DNA of 64,000 bases from Lepidurus packardi (Eukaryota > Arthropoda > Branchiopoda > Notostraca > Triopsidae): NCBI GenBank assembly GCA_023053545.1, contig JAKZAN010000077.1:1-64000 (forward strand). The letters run 5' to 3'. Under the pieces are notes generated by a model. The model worked only from the letters and a program-made list of their open reading frames with translations. It did no database searches and had not been told where the DNA came from. Positions 9,701 through 22,490 of the stretch are shown in pieces; positions within the stretch are counted from its first letter, which is position 1, and every line of letters starts with the position of its first letter. The position numbers were made by a program, and so were the translations under genes.

Positions 9701-12700
9701 GGAATTAATTAAGTCCATAAGGAATTAAATCAGTCTGTAAGGATTTAATTAAGTCCGTAATGAATTAATTCAGTCTGTAAGGAATTAATTCAGTCCGTAA
9801 GGAATTAATTCAGTCCGTAAGGAATTATTTCAGTCCGTAATTAATTAATTCATTCCTTACGGAATTAATTAAGTCCATAAGGAATTAACTCAGTCTGTAA
9901 GGATTTAATTAAGTCCGTAATGAATTAATTCAGTCTGTAAGGAATTAATTCAGTCCGTAAGGAATTAATTAAATCCGTAAGGAATTAATTCAGTCCGTAA
10001 GGAATTAATTCAGTTCGTAAGGTATTAATTCAGTCCGTAAGGAATTAATTCAGTCCGTAAGGAATTAATTCAGTCCGTAAGGAATTAATTAAGTCCGTAA
10101 GGAATAAGTTCAGTACGTAAGGAATTAATTCAGTCCGTAATAAAATAATTAAGTCCGTAATGAATTAATTCAGTCCGTATGAAATTAATTCAGTCCGTAA
10201 GGAATTCATTCAGTCCGTAAGGAATTAATTCAATCCGTAAGGAATTAATTCAGTCCGTAAGGAATTAATTCAGTTCGTAAGGTATTAATTCAGTCCGTAA
10301 GGAATTAATTCAGTCCATAAGGAATTAATTCAGTCCGTAAGGAATTAATTAAGTCCGTAAAGAATAAGTTCAGTACGTAAGGAATTAATTCAGTCCGTAA
10401 GGAATAAGTTCAGTACGTAAGGAATTCATTCAGTCCGTAATAAATTAATTAAGTCCGTAAGGATTTAATTCAGTCCATAAGGAATTATTTCAGTCCGTAA
10501 TTAATTAATTCATTCCTTACGGAATTAATTAAGTCCATAAGGAATTAATTCAGTCTTTAAGGATTTAATTAAGTCCGTAATTAATTAATTCAGTCCGAAA
10601 TCGATTAATTAAGTCCGTAAGGAATTAATTCAGTCCGTATGAAATTAATTCAGTCCGTAAGGAATTAATTAAGGAATTAATTCAGTCCGTAAGGAATTAA
10701 TTCAGTCCGTAAGGAATTATTTCAGTCCGTAATTAATTAATTCATTCCTTACGGAATTAATTAAGTCCATAAGGAATTAATTCAGTCTGTAAGGATTTAA
10801 TTAAGTCCGTAATGAATTAATTCAGTCCGTAAGGAATTATTTCTGTCCGTAATTAATTAATTCATTCCTTACGGAATTAATTAAGTCCATAAGGAATTAA
10901 TTCAGTCTGTAAGGATTTAATTACGTCCGTAATGAATTAATTCAGTCCGAAATCGATTAATTAAGTCCGTAATGAATTAATTCAGTCCGTATGAAATTAA
11001 TTCAGTCCGTAAGGAATTAATTAAGGAATTAATTCAGTCCGTAATAAATTAATTAAGTCCGTAATGAATTAATTCAGTCCGTAAGGAATTAATTCAGTAA
11101 GAAAGGAATTCAATCAATTCTAAGGAATTAATTCAGTCCGTAAGGAACTAATTCAGTCCGTAAGGAATTTATTCAGTCCGTAAGGAATTAATTCAGTCCG
11201 TAAGGAATTAATTAAGTCCGTAAGGAATTAATTCAGTCCGTAAGGAATTATTTCAGTCCGTAATTAATTCATTCATTCCTTACGGAATTAATTAGGTCCA
11301 TAATGAATTAATTCAGTCCGTAAGGAATTAATAAAATCGGTACGGAATTAATTCAGACCGTAATAGTCCGTAAGGAATTAATTCAGTCCGTAAGGAATTA
11401 ATGCAGTCCGTAAGGAATTAATTCAGTCCGCAAGGAATTATTTCATTCAGTAAGGAATTAATTCAGTCCGTAAGGAATTAATTCAGTCCGTAAGGAATTA
11501 ATTCATTCCGTAAGGATTTAATTCAGTCTGTAAGGTATTAATTCAGTCCGTAAGGAATTAATTCAGTCCGTAAGGAATTATTTCAGTCCGTAGGGAATTA
11601 ATTCAGTCCGTAAGGAATAAGTTCAGTACGTAAGGAATTAATTCAGTCTGTAATAAATTAATTAAGTCCGTAATGAATTAATTCAGTCCGTAAGGAATTA
11701 ATTCAGTAAGAAAGGAATTCAATCAATTCTAAGGAATTAATTCAGTCCGTATGAAATTAATTAAATACGTAAGGAATTAATTAAGTCCGTAAGGAATTAA
11801 TTCAGTCCGTAAGGAATTAATTCAGTCCGTAAGGAATTAATTCAGTCCGTAAGGAATTAATTCAGTCCGTAAGGATTTAATTCAGTCCGTAAGGTATTAA
11901 TTCAGTCCGTAAGGAATTAATTCAGTCCGTAAGGAATTAATTCAGTCCGTAAGGAATTAATTCAGTCCGTAAGGAATAAGTTCAGTACGTAAGGAATTAA
12001 TTCAGTCCGTAATAAATTAATTAAGTCCGTAATGAATTAATTCAGTCCGTAATGAATTAATTCAGTCCGTATGAAATTAATTCAGTCCGTAAGGAATTAT
12101 TTCAGTCCGTAATTAATTAATTCATTCCTTACGGAATTAATTAAGTCCATAAGGAATTAATTCAGTCTGTAAGGATTTAATTAAGTCCGTAATGAATTAA
12201 TTCAGTCCGTAAAGAATTAATTCAGTCCGTAAGAAATTAATTCAGTCCGTAAGGAATTAGTTCAGTCCGTAAGGAATTAATTCAGTCCGTAAGGAAATAA
12301 TTCAGTCCGTAATTAATTATTTCTGTCCGTAATTAATTAATTCATTCCTTACGGAATTAATTAAGTCCATAAGGAATTAATTCAGTCTGTAAGGATTTAA
12401 TTACGTCCGTAATGAACTAATTCAGTCCGAAATCGATTAATTAAGTCCGTAATGAATTAATTCAGTCCGTATGAAATTAATTCAGTCCGTAAGGAATTAA
12501 TTCAGTCCGTAAGGAATTAATTCAGTCCGTAAGGAATTATTTCAGTCCGTAATTAATTAATTCATTCCTTACGGAATTAATTAAGTCCATAAGGAATTAA
12601 CTCAGTCTGTAAGGATTTAATTAAGTCCGTAATGAATTAATTCAGTCTGTAAGGAATTAATTCAGTCCGTAAGGAATTAATTAAATCCGTAAGGAATTAA

Positions 12701-15649
12701 TTCAGTCCGTAAGGAATTAATTCAGTTCGTAAGGTATTAATTCAGTCCGTAAGGAATTAATTCAGTCCGTAAGGAATTAATTCAGTCCGTAAGGAATTAA
12801 TTAAGTCCGTAAGGAATAAGTTCAGTACGTAAGGAATTAATTTAGTCCGTAAGGAATAAGTTCAGTACGTAAGGAATTAATTCAGTCCGTAATAAATTAA
12901 TTAAGTCCGTAATGAATTAATTCAGTCCGTATGAAATTAATTCAGTCCGTGAGGAATTCATTCAGTCCGTAAGGAATTAATTCAATCCGTAAGGAATTAA
13001 TTCAGTCCGTAAGGAATTAATTCAGTTCGTAAGGTATTAATTCAGTCCGTAAAGAATTAATTCAGTCCGTAAGGAAATAATTCAGTCCGTAAGGAATTAA
13101 TTAAGTCCGTAAGGAATAAGTTCAGTACGTAAGGAATTAATTCAGTCCGTAAGGAATAAGTTCAGTACGTAAGGAATTCATTCAGTCCGTAATAAATTAA
13201 TTAAGTCCGTAAGGAATTAATTCAGTCCATAAGGAATTATTTCAGTCCGTAATTAATTAATTCATTCCTTACGGAATTAATTAAGTCCATAAGGAATTAA
13301 TTCATTCTTTAAGGATTTAATTAAGTCCGTAATGAATTAATTCAGTCCGAAATCGATTAATTAAGTCCGTAATGAATTAATTCAGTCCGTATGAAATTAA
13401 TTCAGTCCGTAAGGAATTAATTAAGGAATTAATTCAGTCCGTAAGGAATTAATTCAGTCCGTAAGGAATTAATTCAGTCCGTAAGGAATTATTTCTGTCC
13501 GTAATTAATTAATTCATTCCTTACGGAATTAATTAAGTCCATAAGGAATTAATTCAGTCTGTAAGGATTTAATTAAGTCCGTAATGAATTAATTCAGTCC
13601 GTAAGGAATTAATTCAGTCCGTAAGGAATTAATTCAGTCCGTAAGGAATTAATTCAGTCCGTAAGGAATTAATTCAGTCCGTAAGGAATTAATTCAGTCC
13701 GTAAGGAATTATTTCTGTCCGTAATTAATTAATTCATTCCTTACGGAATTAATTAAGTCCATAAGGAATTAATTCAGTCTGTAAGGATTTAATTACGTCC
13801 GTAATGAATTAATTCAGTCCGAAATCGATTAATTAAGTCCGTAATGAATTAATTCAGTCCGTATGAAATTAATTCAGTCCGTAAGGAATTAATTAAGGAA
13901 TTAATTCAGTCCGTAAGGAATTATTTCTGTCCGTAATTAATTAATTCATTCCTTACGGAATTAATTAAGTCCATAAGGAATTAATTCAGTCTGTAAGGAT
14001 TTAATTAAGTCCGTAATGAATTAATTCAGTCCGTAAGGAATTAATTCAGTCCGTAAGGAATTAATTCAGTCCGTAAGGAATTAATTCAGTCCGTAAGGAA
14101 TTAATTCAGTCCGTAAGGAATTAATTCAGTCCGTAAGGAATTAATTCAGTCCGTAAGGAATTAATTCAGTCCGTAAGGAATTATTTCTGTCCGTAATTAA
14201 TTAATTCATTCCTTACGGAATTAATTAAGTCCATAAGGAATTAATTCAGTCTGTAAGGATTTAATTACGTCCGTAATGAATTAATTCAGTCCGAAATCGA
14301 TTAATTAAGTCCGTAATGAATTAATTCAGTCCGTATGAAATTAATTCAGTCCGTAAGGAATTAATTAAGGAATTAATTCAGTCCGTAAGGAATTATTTCT
14401 GTCCGTAATTAATTAATTCATTCCTTACGGAATTAATTAAGTCCATAAGGAATTAATTCAGTCTGTAAGGATTTAATTACGTCCGTAATGAATTAATTCA
14501 GTCCGAAATCGATTAATTAAGTCCGTAATGAATTAATTCAGTCCGTATGAAATTAATTCAGTCCGTAAGGAATTAATTAAGGAATTAATTCAGTCCGTTA
14601 GGAATTATTTCTGTCCGTAATTAATTAATTCATTCCTTACGGAATTAATTAAGTCCATAAGGAATTAATTCAGTCTGTAAGGATTTAATTACGTCCGTAA
14701 TGAATTAATTCAGTCCGAAATCGATTAATTCATTCCTTACGGAATTAATTAAGTCCATAAGGAATTAACTCAGTCTGTAAGGATTTAATTAAGTCCATAA
14801 GGAATTAACTCAGTCTGTAAGGATTTAATTAAGTCCGTAATGAATTAATTCAGTCTGTAAGGAATTAATTCAGTCCGTAAGGAATTAATTCAATCCGTAA
14901 GGAATTAATTCAGTCCGTAAGGAATTAATTCAGTTCGTAAGGTTTTAATTCAGTCCGTAAGGAATTAATTCAGTCCGTAAGGAATTAATTCAGTCCGTAA
15001 GGAATTAATTAAGTCCGTAAGGAATAAGTTCAATACGTAATGAATTAATTCAGTCCGTAAGGAATTAATTCAGTAAGAAAGGAATTCAATCAATTCTAAA
15101 GAATTAATTCAGTCCGTAAGGAACTAATTCAGTCCGTAAGGAATTAATTCAGTCCGTAAGGAATTAATTCAGTCCGTAAGGAATTAATTAAGTCCGTAAG
15201 GAATTAATTCAGTCCGTAAGGAATTAATTCAGTCCGTAAGGAATTAATTCAGTCCGTAAGGAATTAATTAAGTCCGTAAGGAATAAGTTCAGTACGTAAG
15301 GAATTAATTCAGTCCGTAAGGAATAAGTTCAGTACGTAAGGAATTAATTCAGTCCGTAATAAATTAATTAAGTCCGTAATGAATTAATTCAGTCCGTATG
15401 AAATTAATTCAGTCCGTAAGGAATTAATTCAGTCCGTAAGGAATTAATTCAGTTCGTAAGGTATTAATTCAGTCCGTAAGGAATTAATTCAGTCCGTAAG
15501 GAATTAATTCAGTCCGTAAGGAATTAATTCAGTCCGTAAGGAATAAGTTCAGTACGTAAGGAATTTATTCAGTCCGCAATAAATTAATTAAGTCCGTAAT
15601 GAATTAATTCAGTCCGTAATGAATTAATTCAGTCCGTATGAAATTAATT

Positions 15650-18600
15650 CAGTCCGTAAGGAATAACTTCAATACGTGAGGAAATAATTCAGTCCGTAAT
15701 GGATTAATTAAGTGCGTAATGAATTAATTCAGTCCGGATGAAATTAATTCAGTCCGTAAGGAATTAATTAAGGAATTAATTCAGTCCGTAAGGAATTAAT
15801 TCAGTCCGTAAGGAATTCATTCAGTCCGTAAGGAATTAATTCAATCAGTAAGGAATTAATTCAGATCGTAAGGAATTAATTCAGTCCGTAAGGAATTAAT
15901 AAAATCCGTACGGAATTAATTCAGACCGTAAGGAATTAATTAAGTACGTAAAGAATTAATTAATTCCGTAAGGAATTAATTCAGTCCGTAAGGAATTCAT
16001 TCAGTCCGTAAGTAGTTAATTCAGTAAGAAAGGAATTCAATAAATCCTAAAGAATTAATTCAGTCCGTAAGGAACTAATTCAGTCCGTAAGGAATTAATT
16101 CAGTCCGTAAGGAATTAATTCAGTCCGTAAGGAATTAATTCAGTTCGTAAGGAATTAATTCAGTCCGTAAGGAATTATTTCAGTCCGTAATTAATTCATT
16201 CATTCCTTACGGAATTAATTAAGTCCATAATGAATTAATTCAGTCCGTAAGGAATTAATTAAATCCGTAAAGAATTAATTCAGTCCGTAAGGAATTAATT
16301 AAGTCCGTAAGGTTTTAATTCAGTCCGTAAGGAATTAATTCAGTCCGTAAGGAATTAATTCAGTCCGTAAGGAATAACTTCAATACGTAAGGAAATAATT
16401 TAGTCCGTAATGGATTAATTAAGTGCGTAATGAATTAATTCAGTCCGGATGAAATTAATTCAGTCCGTAAGGAATTATTTAAGGAATTAAGGAATTAATT
16501 CAGTCCGTAAGGAATTAATTCAGTCCGTAAGGAATTAATTCAGTCCATAAGGAATTAATTCAGTCAGTAAGGAATTAATTCAGTTCGTAAGGAATTAATT
16601 CAGTCCGTAAGGAATTAATTAATTCCGTAAGGAATTAATTCAGTCCGTAAGGAATTCATTCAGTCCGTAAGTAGTTAATTCAGTAAGAAAGGAATTCAAT
16701 AAATCCTAAAGAATTAATTCAGTCCGTAAGGAATTAATTCAGTCCGTAAGGAATTAATTCAGTCCGTAAGGAATTTATTCAGTTCGTAAGGAATTAATTC
16801 AGTCCGTAAGGAATTATTTCAGTCCGTAATTAATTCATTCATTCCTTACGGAATTAATTAAGTCCATAATGAATTAATTCAGTCCGTAAGGAATTAATTC
16901 AGTCCGTAAGGAATTAATTAAATCCGTACGGAATTAATTCAGACCGTAAGGAATTAATTAAGTACGTAAGGAATTAATTAAGTCCGTAAGGAATTAATTA
17001 AGTCCGTAAAGAATTAATTCAGTCCGTAAGGAATTAATTAAGTCCGTAAGGTATTAATTCAGCCCGTAAGGAATTAATTCAGTCCGTAAGGAATTAATTC
17101 AGTCCGTAAGGAATAACTTCAATATGTAAGGAAATAATTTAGTCCGTAATGGATTAATTAAGTGCGTAATGAATTAATTCAGTCCGGATGAAATTAATTC
17201 AGTCCGTAAGGAATTAATTAAGGAATTAAGGAATTAATTCAGTCCGTAAGGAATTAATTCAGTCCGTAAGGAATTAATTCAGTCCGTAAGGAATAACTTC
17301 AATACGTAAGGAAATAATTTAGTCCGTAATGGATTAATTAAGTGCGTAATGAATTAATTCAGTCCGGATGAAATTAATTCAGTCCGTAAGGAATTAATTA
17401 AGGAATTAAGGAATTAATTCAGTCCGTAAGGAATTAATTCAGTCCGTAAGGAATTAATTCAGTCCGTAAGGAATTAATTCAGTCAGTAAGGAATTAATTC
17501 AGTCCGTAAGGAATTAATAAAATCCGAACGGAATTAATTCAGACCGTAAGGAATAACTTCAATACGTGAGGAAATAATTCAGTCCGTAATGGATTAATTA
17601 AGTGCGTAATGAATTAATTCAGTTCGGATGAAATTAATTCAGTCCGTAAGGAATTAATTAAGGAATTAAGGAATTAATTAAGGAATTAAGGAATTAATTC
17701 AGTCCGTAAGGAATTAATTCAGTCCGTAAGGAATTAATTCAGTCCGTAAGGAATTAATTCAGTCCGTAAGGAATTAATTCAGTCAGTAAGGAATTAATTC
17801 AGTCCGTAAGGAATTAATAAAATCCAAACGGAATTAATTCAGACCGTAAGGAATTAATTAAGTACGTAAGGAATTAATTAAGTCCGTAATGAATTAATTC
17901 AGTCCGTAATGAATTAATTCAGTCCGTATGAAATTAATTCAGTCCGTAAGGAATAACTTAAATACGTGAGGAAATAATTCAGTCCGTAATGGATTAATTA
18001 AGTGCGTAATGAATTAATTCAGTCCGGATGAAATTAATTCAGTCCGTAAGGAATTAATTTAGCAATTAATTCAGTCCGTAAGGAATTAATTCAGTCCGTA
18101 AGGAATTAATTCAGTCCGTAAGGAATAACTTCAATACGTAAGGAAATAATTTAGTCCGTAATGGATTAATTAAGTGCGTAATGAATTAATTCAGTCCGGA
18201 TGAAATTAATTCAGTCCGTAAGGAATTAATTAAGGAATTAAGGAATTAATTAAGGAATTAAGGAATTAATTCAGTCCGTAAGGAATTAATTCAGTCCGTA
18301 AGGAATTAATTCAGTCCGTAAGGAATTAATTCAGTCAGTAAGGAATTAATTCAGTCCGTAAGGAATTAATAAAATCCGAACGGAATTAATTCAGACCGTA
18401 AGGAATTAATTAAGTCCGTAAGGAATTAATTCAGTCCGTAAGGAATTAATTCAGTCAGTAAGGATTTAATTCAGTCCGTAAGGAATTAATTCAGTCCGTA
18501 ATCGATTAATTAAGTCCGTAATGAATTAATTCAGTCCGTATGAAATTAATTCAGTCCGTAAGGAATTAATTCAGTCCGTAAGGAATTAATTCAGTCCGTA

Positions 18601-21600
18601 AGGAATTAATTCAGTCCGTAAGGAATAACTTCAATACGTAAGGAAATAATTTAGTCCGTAATGGATTAATGAAGTGCGTAATGAATTAATTCAGTCCGGA
18701 TGAAATTAATTCAGTCCGTAAGGAATTATTTAAGGAATTAAGGAATTAATTCAGTCCGTAAGGAATTAATTCAGTCCGTAAGGAATTAATTCAGTCCATA
18801 AGGAATTCATTCAGTCCGTAAGGAATTAATTCAGTCAGTAAGCAATTAATTCAGTTCGTAAGGAATTAATTCAGTCCGTAAGGAATTAATTAATTCCGTA
18901 AGGAATTAATTCAGTCCGTAAGGAATTCATTCAGTCCGTAAGTAGTTAATTCAGTAAGAAAGGAATTCAATAAATCCTAAAGAATTAATTCAGTCCGTAG
19001 GGAACTAATTCAGTCCGTAAGGAATTAATTCAGTCCGTAAGGAATTAATTCAGTCCGTAAGGAATTTATTCAGTTCATAAGGAATTAATTCAGTCCGAAA
19101 GGAATTATTTCAGTCCGTAATTAATTCATTCATTCCTTACGGAATTAATTAAGTCCATAATGAATTAATTCAGTCCGTAAGGAATTCATTCAGTCCGTAA
19201 GGAATTAATTCAGTCAGTAAGGAATTAATTCAGTTCGTAAGGAATTAATTCAGTCCGTAAGGAATTAATTAATTCCGTAAGGAATTAATTCAGTCCGTAA
19301 GGAATTCATTCAGTCCGTAAGTAGTTAATTCAGTAAGAAAGGAATTCAATAAATCCTAAAGAATTAATTCAGTCCGTAAGGAATTAATTCAGTCCGTAAG
19401 GAATTAATTCAGTCCGTAAGGAATTTATTCAGTTCGTAAGGAATTAATTCAGTCCGTAAGGAATTATTTCAGTCCGTAATTAATTCATTCATTCCTTACG
19501 GAATTAATTAAGTCCATAATGAATTAATTCAGTCCGTAAGGAATTAATTCAGTCCGTAAGGAATTAATTAAATCCGTACGGAATTAATTCAGACCGTAAG
19601 GAATTAATTAAGTACGTAAGGAATTAATTAAGTCCGTAAGGAATTAATTAAGTCCGTAAAGAATTAATTCAGTCCGTAAGGAATTAATTAAGTCCGTAAG
19701 GTATTAATTCAGCCCGTAAGGAATTAATTCAGTCCGTAAGGAATTAATTCAGTCCGTAAGGAATAACTTCAATATGTAAGGAAATAATTTAGTCCGTAAT
19801 GGATTAATTAAGTGCGTAATGAATTAATTCAGTCCGGATGAAATTAATTCAGTCCGTAAGGAATTAATTAAGGAATTAAGGAATTAATTCAGTCCGTAAG
19901 GAATTAATTCAGTCCGTAAGGAATTAATTCAGTCCGTAAGGAATAACTTCAATACGTAAGGAAATAATTTAGTCCGTAATGGATTAATTAAGTGCGTAAT
20001 GAATTAATTCAGTCCGGATGAAATTAATTCAGTCCGTAAGGAATTAATTAAGGAATTAAGGAATTAATTCAGTCCGTAAGGAATTAATTCAGTCCGTAAG
20101 GAATTAATTCAGTCCGTAAGGAATTAATTCAGTCAGTAAGGAATTAATTCAGTCCGTAAGGAATTAATAAAATCCGAACGGAATTAATTCAGACCGTAAG
20201 GAATAACTTCAATACGTGAGGAAATAATTCAGTCCGTAATGGATTAATTAAGTGCGTAATGAATTAATTCAGTTCGGATGAAATTAATTCAGTCCGTAAG
20301 GAATTAATTAAGGAATTAAGGAATTAATTCAGTCCGTAAGGAATTAATTCAGTCCGTAAGGAATTAATTCAGTCCGTAAGGAATTAATTCAGTCCGTAAG
20401 GAATTAATTCAGTCCGTAAGGAATTAATTCAGTCAGTAAGGAATTAATTCAGTCCGTAAGGAATTAATAAAATCCAAACGGAATTAATTCAGACCGTAAG
20501 GAATTAATTAAGTACGTAAGGAATTAATTAAGTCCGTAATGAATTAATTCAGTCCGTAATGAATTAATTCAGTCCGTATGAAATTAATTCAGTCCGTAAG
20601 GAATAACTTAAATACGTGAGGAAATAATTCAGTCCGTAATGGATTAATTAAGTGCGTAATGAATTAATTCAGTCCGGATGAAATTAATTCAGTCCGTAAG
20701 GAATTAATTTAGCAATTAATTCAGTCCGTAAGGAATTAATTCAGTCCGTAAGGAATTAATTCAGTCCGTAAGGAATAACTTCAATACGTAAGGAAATAAT
20801 TTAGTCCGTAATGGATTAATTAAGTGCGTAATGAATTAATTCAGTCCGGATGAAATTAATTCAGTCCGTAAGGAATTAATTAAGGAATTAAGGAATTAAT
20901 TAAGGAATTAAGGAATTAATTCAGTCCGTAAGGAATTAATTCAGTCCGTAAGGAATTAATTCAGTCCGTAAGGAATTAATTCAGTCAGTAAGGAATTAAT
21001 TCAGTCCGTAAGGAATTAATAAAATCCGAACGGAATTAATTCAGACCGTAAGGAATTAATTAAGTCCGTAAGGAATTAATTCAGTCCGTAAGGAATTAAT
21101 TCAGTCAGTAAGGATTTAATTCAGTCCGTAAGGAATTAATTCAGTCCGTAATCGATTAATTAAGTCCGTAATGAATTAATTCAGTCCGTATGAAATTAAT
21201 TCAGTCCGTAAGGAATTAATTCAGTCCGTAAGGAATTAATTCAGTCAGTAAGGAATTAATTCAGTCCGTAAGGAATTAATTCAGTCCGTAATCGATTAAT
21301 AAAGTCCGTAATGAATTAATTCAGTCCGTATGAAATTAATTCAGTCCGTAAGGAATTAACTCAGTCCGTAATTAATTAATTCAGTCCGTAAGGAATTATT
21401 TCAGTCCGTAATTAATTCATTCATTCCTTACGGAACTAGTTAAGTCCATAAGGAATTAATTCAGTCTGTAAGGATTTAATTAAGTCCGTAATGAATTAAT
21501 TCAGTCCGTAAGGAACTAATTCAGTTCGTAAGGAATTAATTCAGTCCGTAAGGAATTAATAAAATCCGTACGGAATTAATTCAGACCGTAAGGAATTAAT

Positions 21601-22490
21601 TAAAAACGTAAGGAATTAATTAAGTCCGTAAGGAATTAATTCAGTTCGTAAGGAATTAATTCAGTCCGTAAGGAATTAATTAATTCCGTAAGGAATTAAT
21701 TCAGTCCGTAAGGAATTCATTCAGTCCGTAAGTAGTTAATTCAGTAAGAAAGGAATTCAATAAATCCTAAAGAATTAATTCAGTCCGTAAGGAACTAATT
21801 CAGTCCGTAAGGAATTAATTCAGTCCGTAAGGAATTAATTCAGTCCGTAAGGAATTAATTCAGTTCGTAAGGAATTAATTCAGTCCGTAAGGAATTATTT
21901 CAGTCCGTAATTAATTCATTCATTCCTTACGGAATTAATTAAGTCCATAATGAATTAATTAAGTCCGTAAGGAATTAATTCAGTCCGTAAGGAATTAATT
22001 AAATCCGTACGGAATTAATTCAGACCGTAAGGAATTAATTAAGTACGTAAGGAATTAATTAAGTCCGTAAGGAATTAATTAAGTCCGTAAGGAATTAATT
22101 CAGTCCGTAAGGAATTAATTAAGTCCGTAAGGTATTAATTCAGTCCGTAAGGAATTAATTCAGTCCGTAAGGAATTAATTCAGTCCGTAAGGAATAACTT
22201 CAGTCCGTAAGGAATTAATTCAGTCCGTAAGGAATTAATTCAGTCCGTAAGGAATAACTTCAATACGTAAGGAAATAATTTAGTCCGTAATGGATTAATT
22301 AAGTGCGTAATGAATTAATTCAGTCCGGATGAAATTAGTTCAGTCCGTAAGGAATTAATTCAGTCCGTAAGGAATTAATTCAGTCAGTAAGGAATTAATT
22401 CAGTCCGTAAGGAATTAATAAAATTCGAACGGAATTAATTCAGACCGTAAGGAATTAATTAAGTACGTAAGGAATTAATTCAGTCCGTAA
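15650..22490 (+). repeat. satellite sub-domain 2 (CCGGATGAAATT / GTGCGTAATG type)
   Basis: The marker is a run of units reading AACTTCAATACGTAAGG or AATACGTGAGG, AAATAATT, CCGTAATGGATTAATT, AAGTGCGTAATG and CCGGATGAAATT, first seen at about 15,660-15,745 and repeated every few hundred bases. A 20-bp variant in which CAGTCCGT is replaced by AAGGAATT gives long stretches of GGAATTAATTAA. Elements of this type reappear later with CCGGATCAAATT (near 23,496, 27,018, 31,662, 34,486, 46,053, 60,011 and 62,233). Confidence 0.75.
16555..21240 (+). repeat. duplicated segment with 2,650-bp offset
   Basis: About 16,555-18,590 matches about 19,205-21,240 at a constant offset of 2,650 bp. Shared rare variants include AGCCCG at 17,061 and 19,711, the TTTAGCAATTAATT interruption (AGCAATT at 18,061 and 20,711) and the 39-bp double unit at 16,681 and 19,331. 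One visible difference is an AAGGAATTAAGG unit near 17,670 that is a standard unit in the second copy. The remainder of 10 modulo 20 fits one +12 and two -1 register shifts per period. Confidence 0.85.

Larger units (their letters stand above)
1257..15650 (+). repeat. satellite sub-domain 1 (CCGAAATCG / CTGTAAGGATTT type)
   Basis: This stretch is marked by the unit CCGAAATCGATTAATTAAGT, first near 1471 and last near 14,713; later domains use CCGTAATCG instead. Other markers are CAGTCTGTAAGGATTTAATT and the 10-bp half unit CCGTAATAGT. Blocks carrying the core CCTTACGG recur every few hundred bases. Several blocks are near-identical copies: the TGCAGT variants at 5,021 and 7,153 lie 2,132 bp apart, and the CAATCAATTC variants at 8,748 and 11,111 lie 2,363 bp apart. 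The domain edge is gradual. Confidence 0.8.
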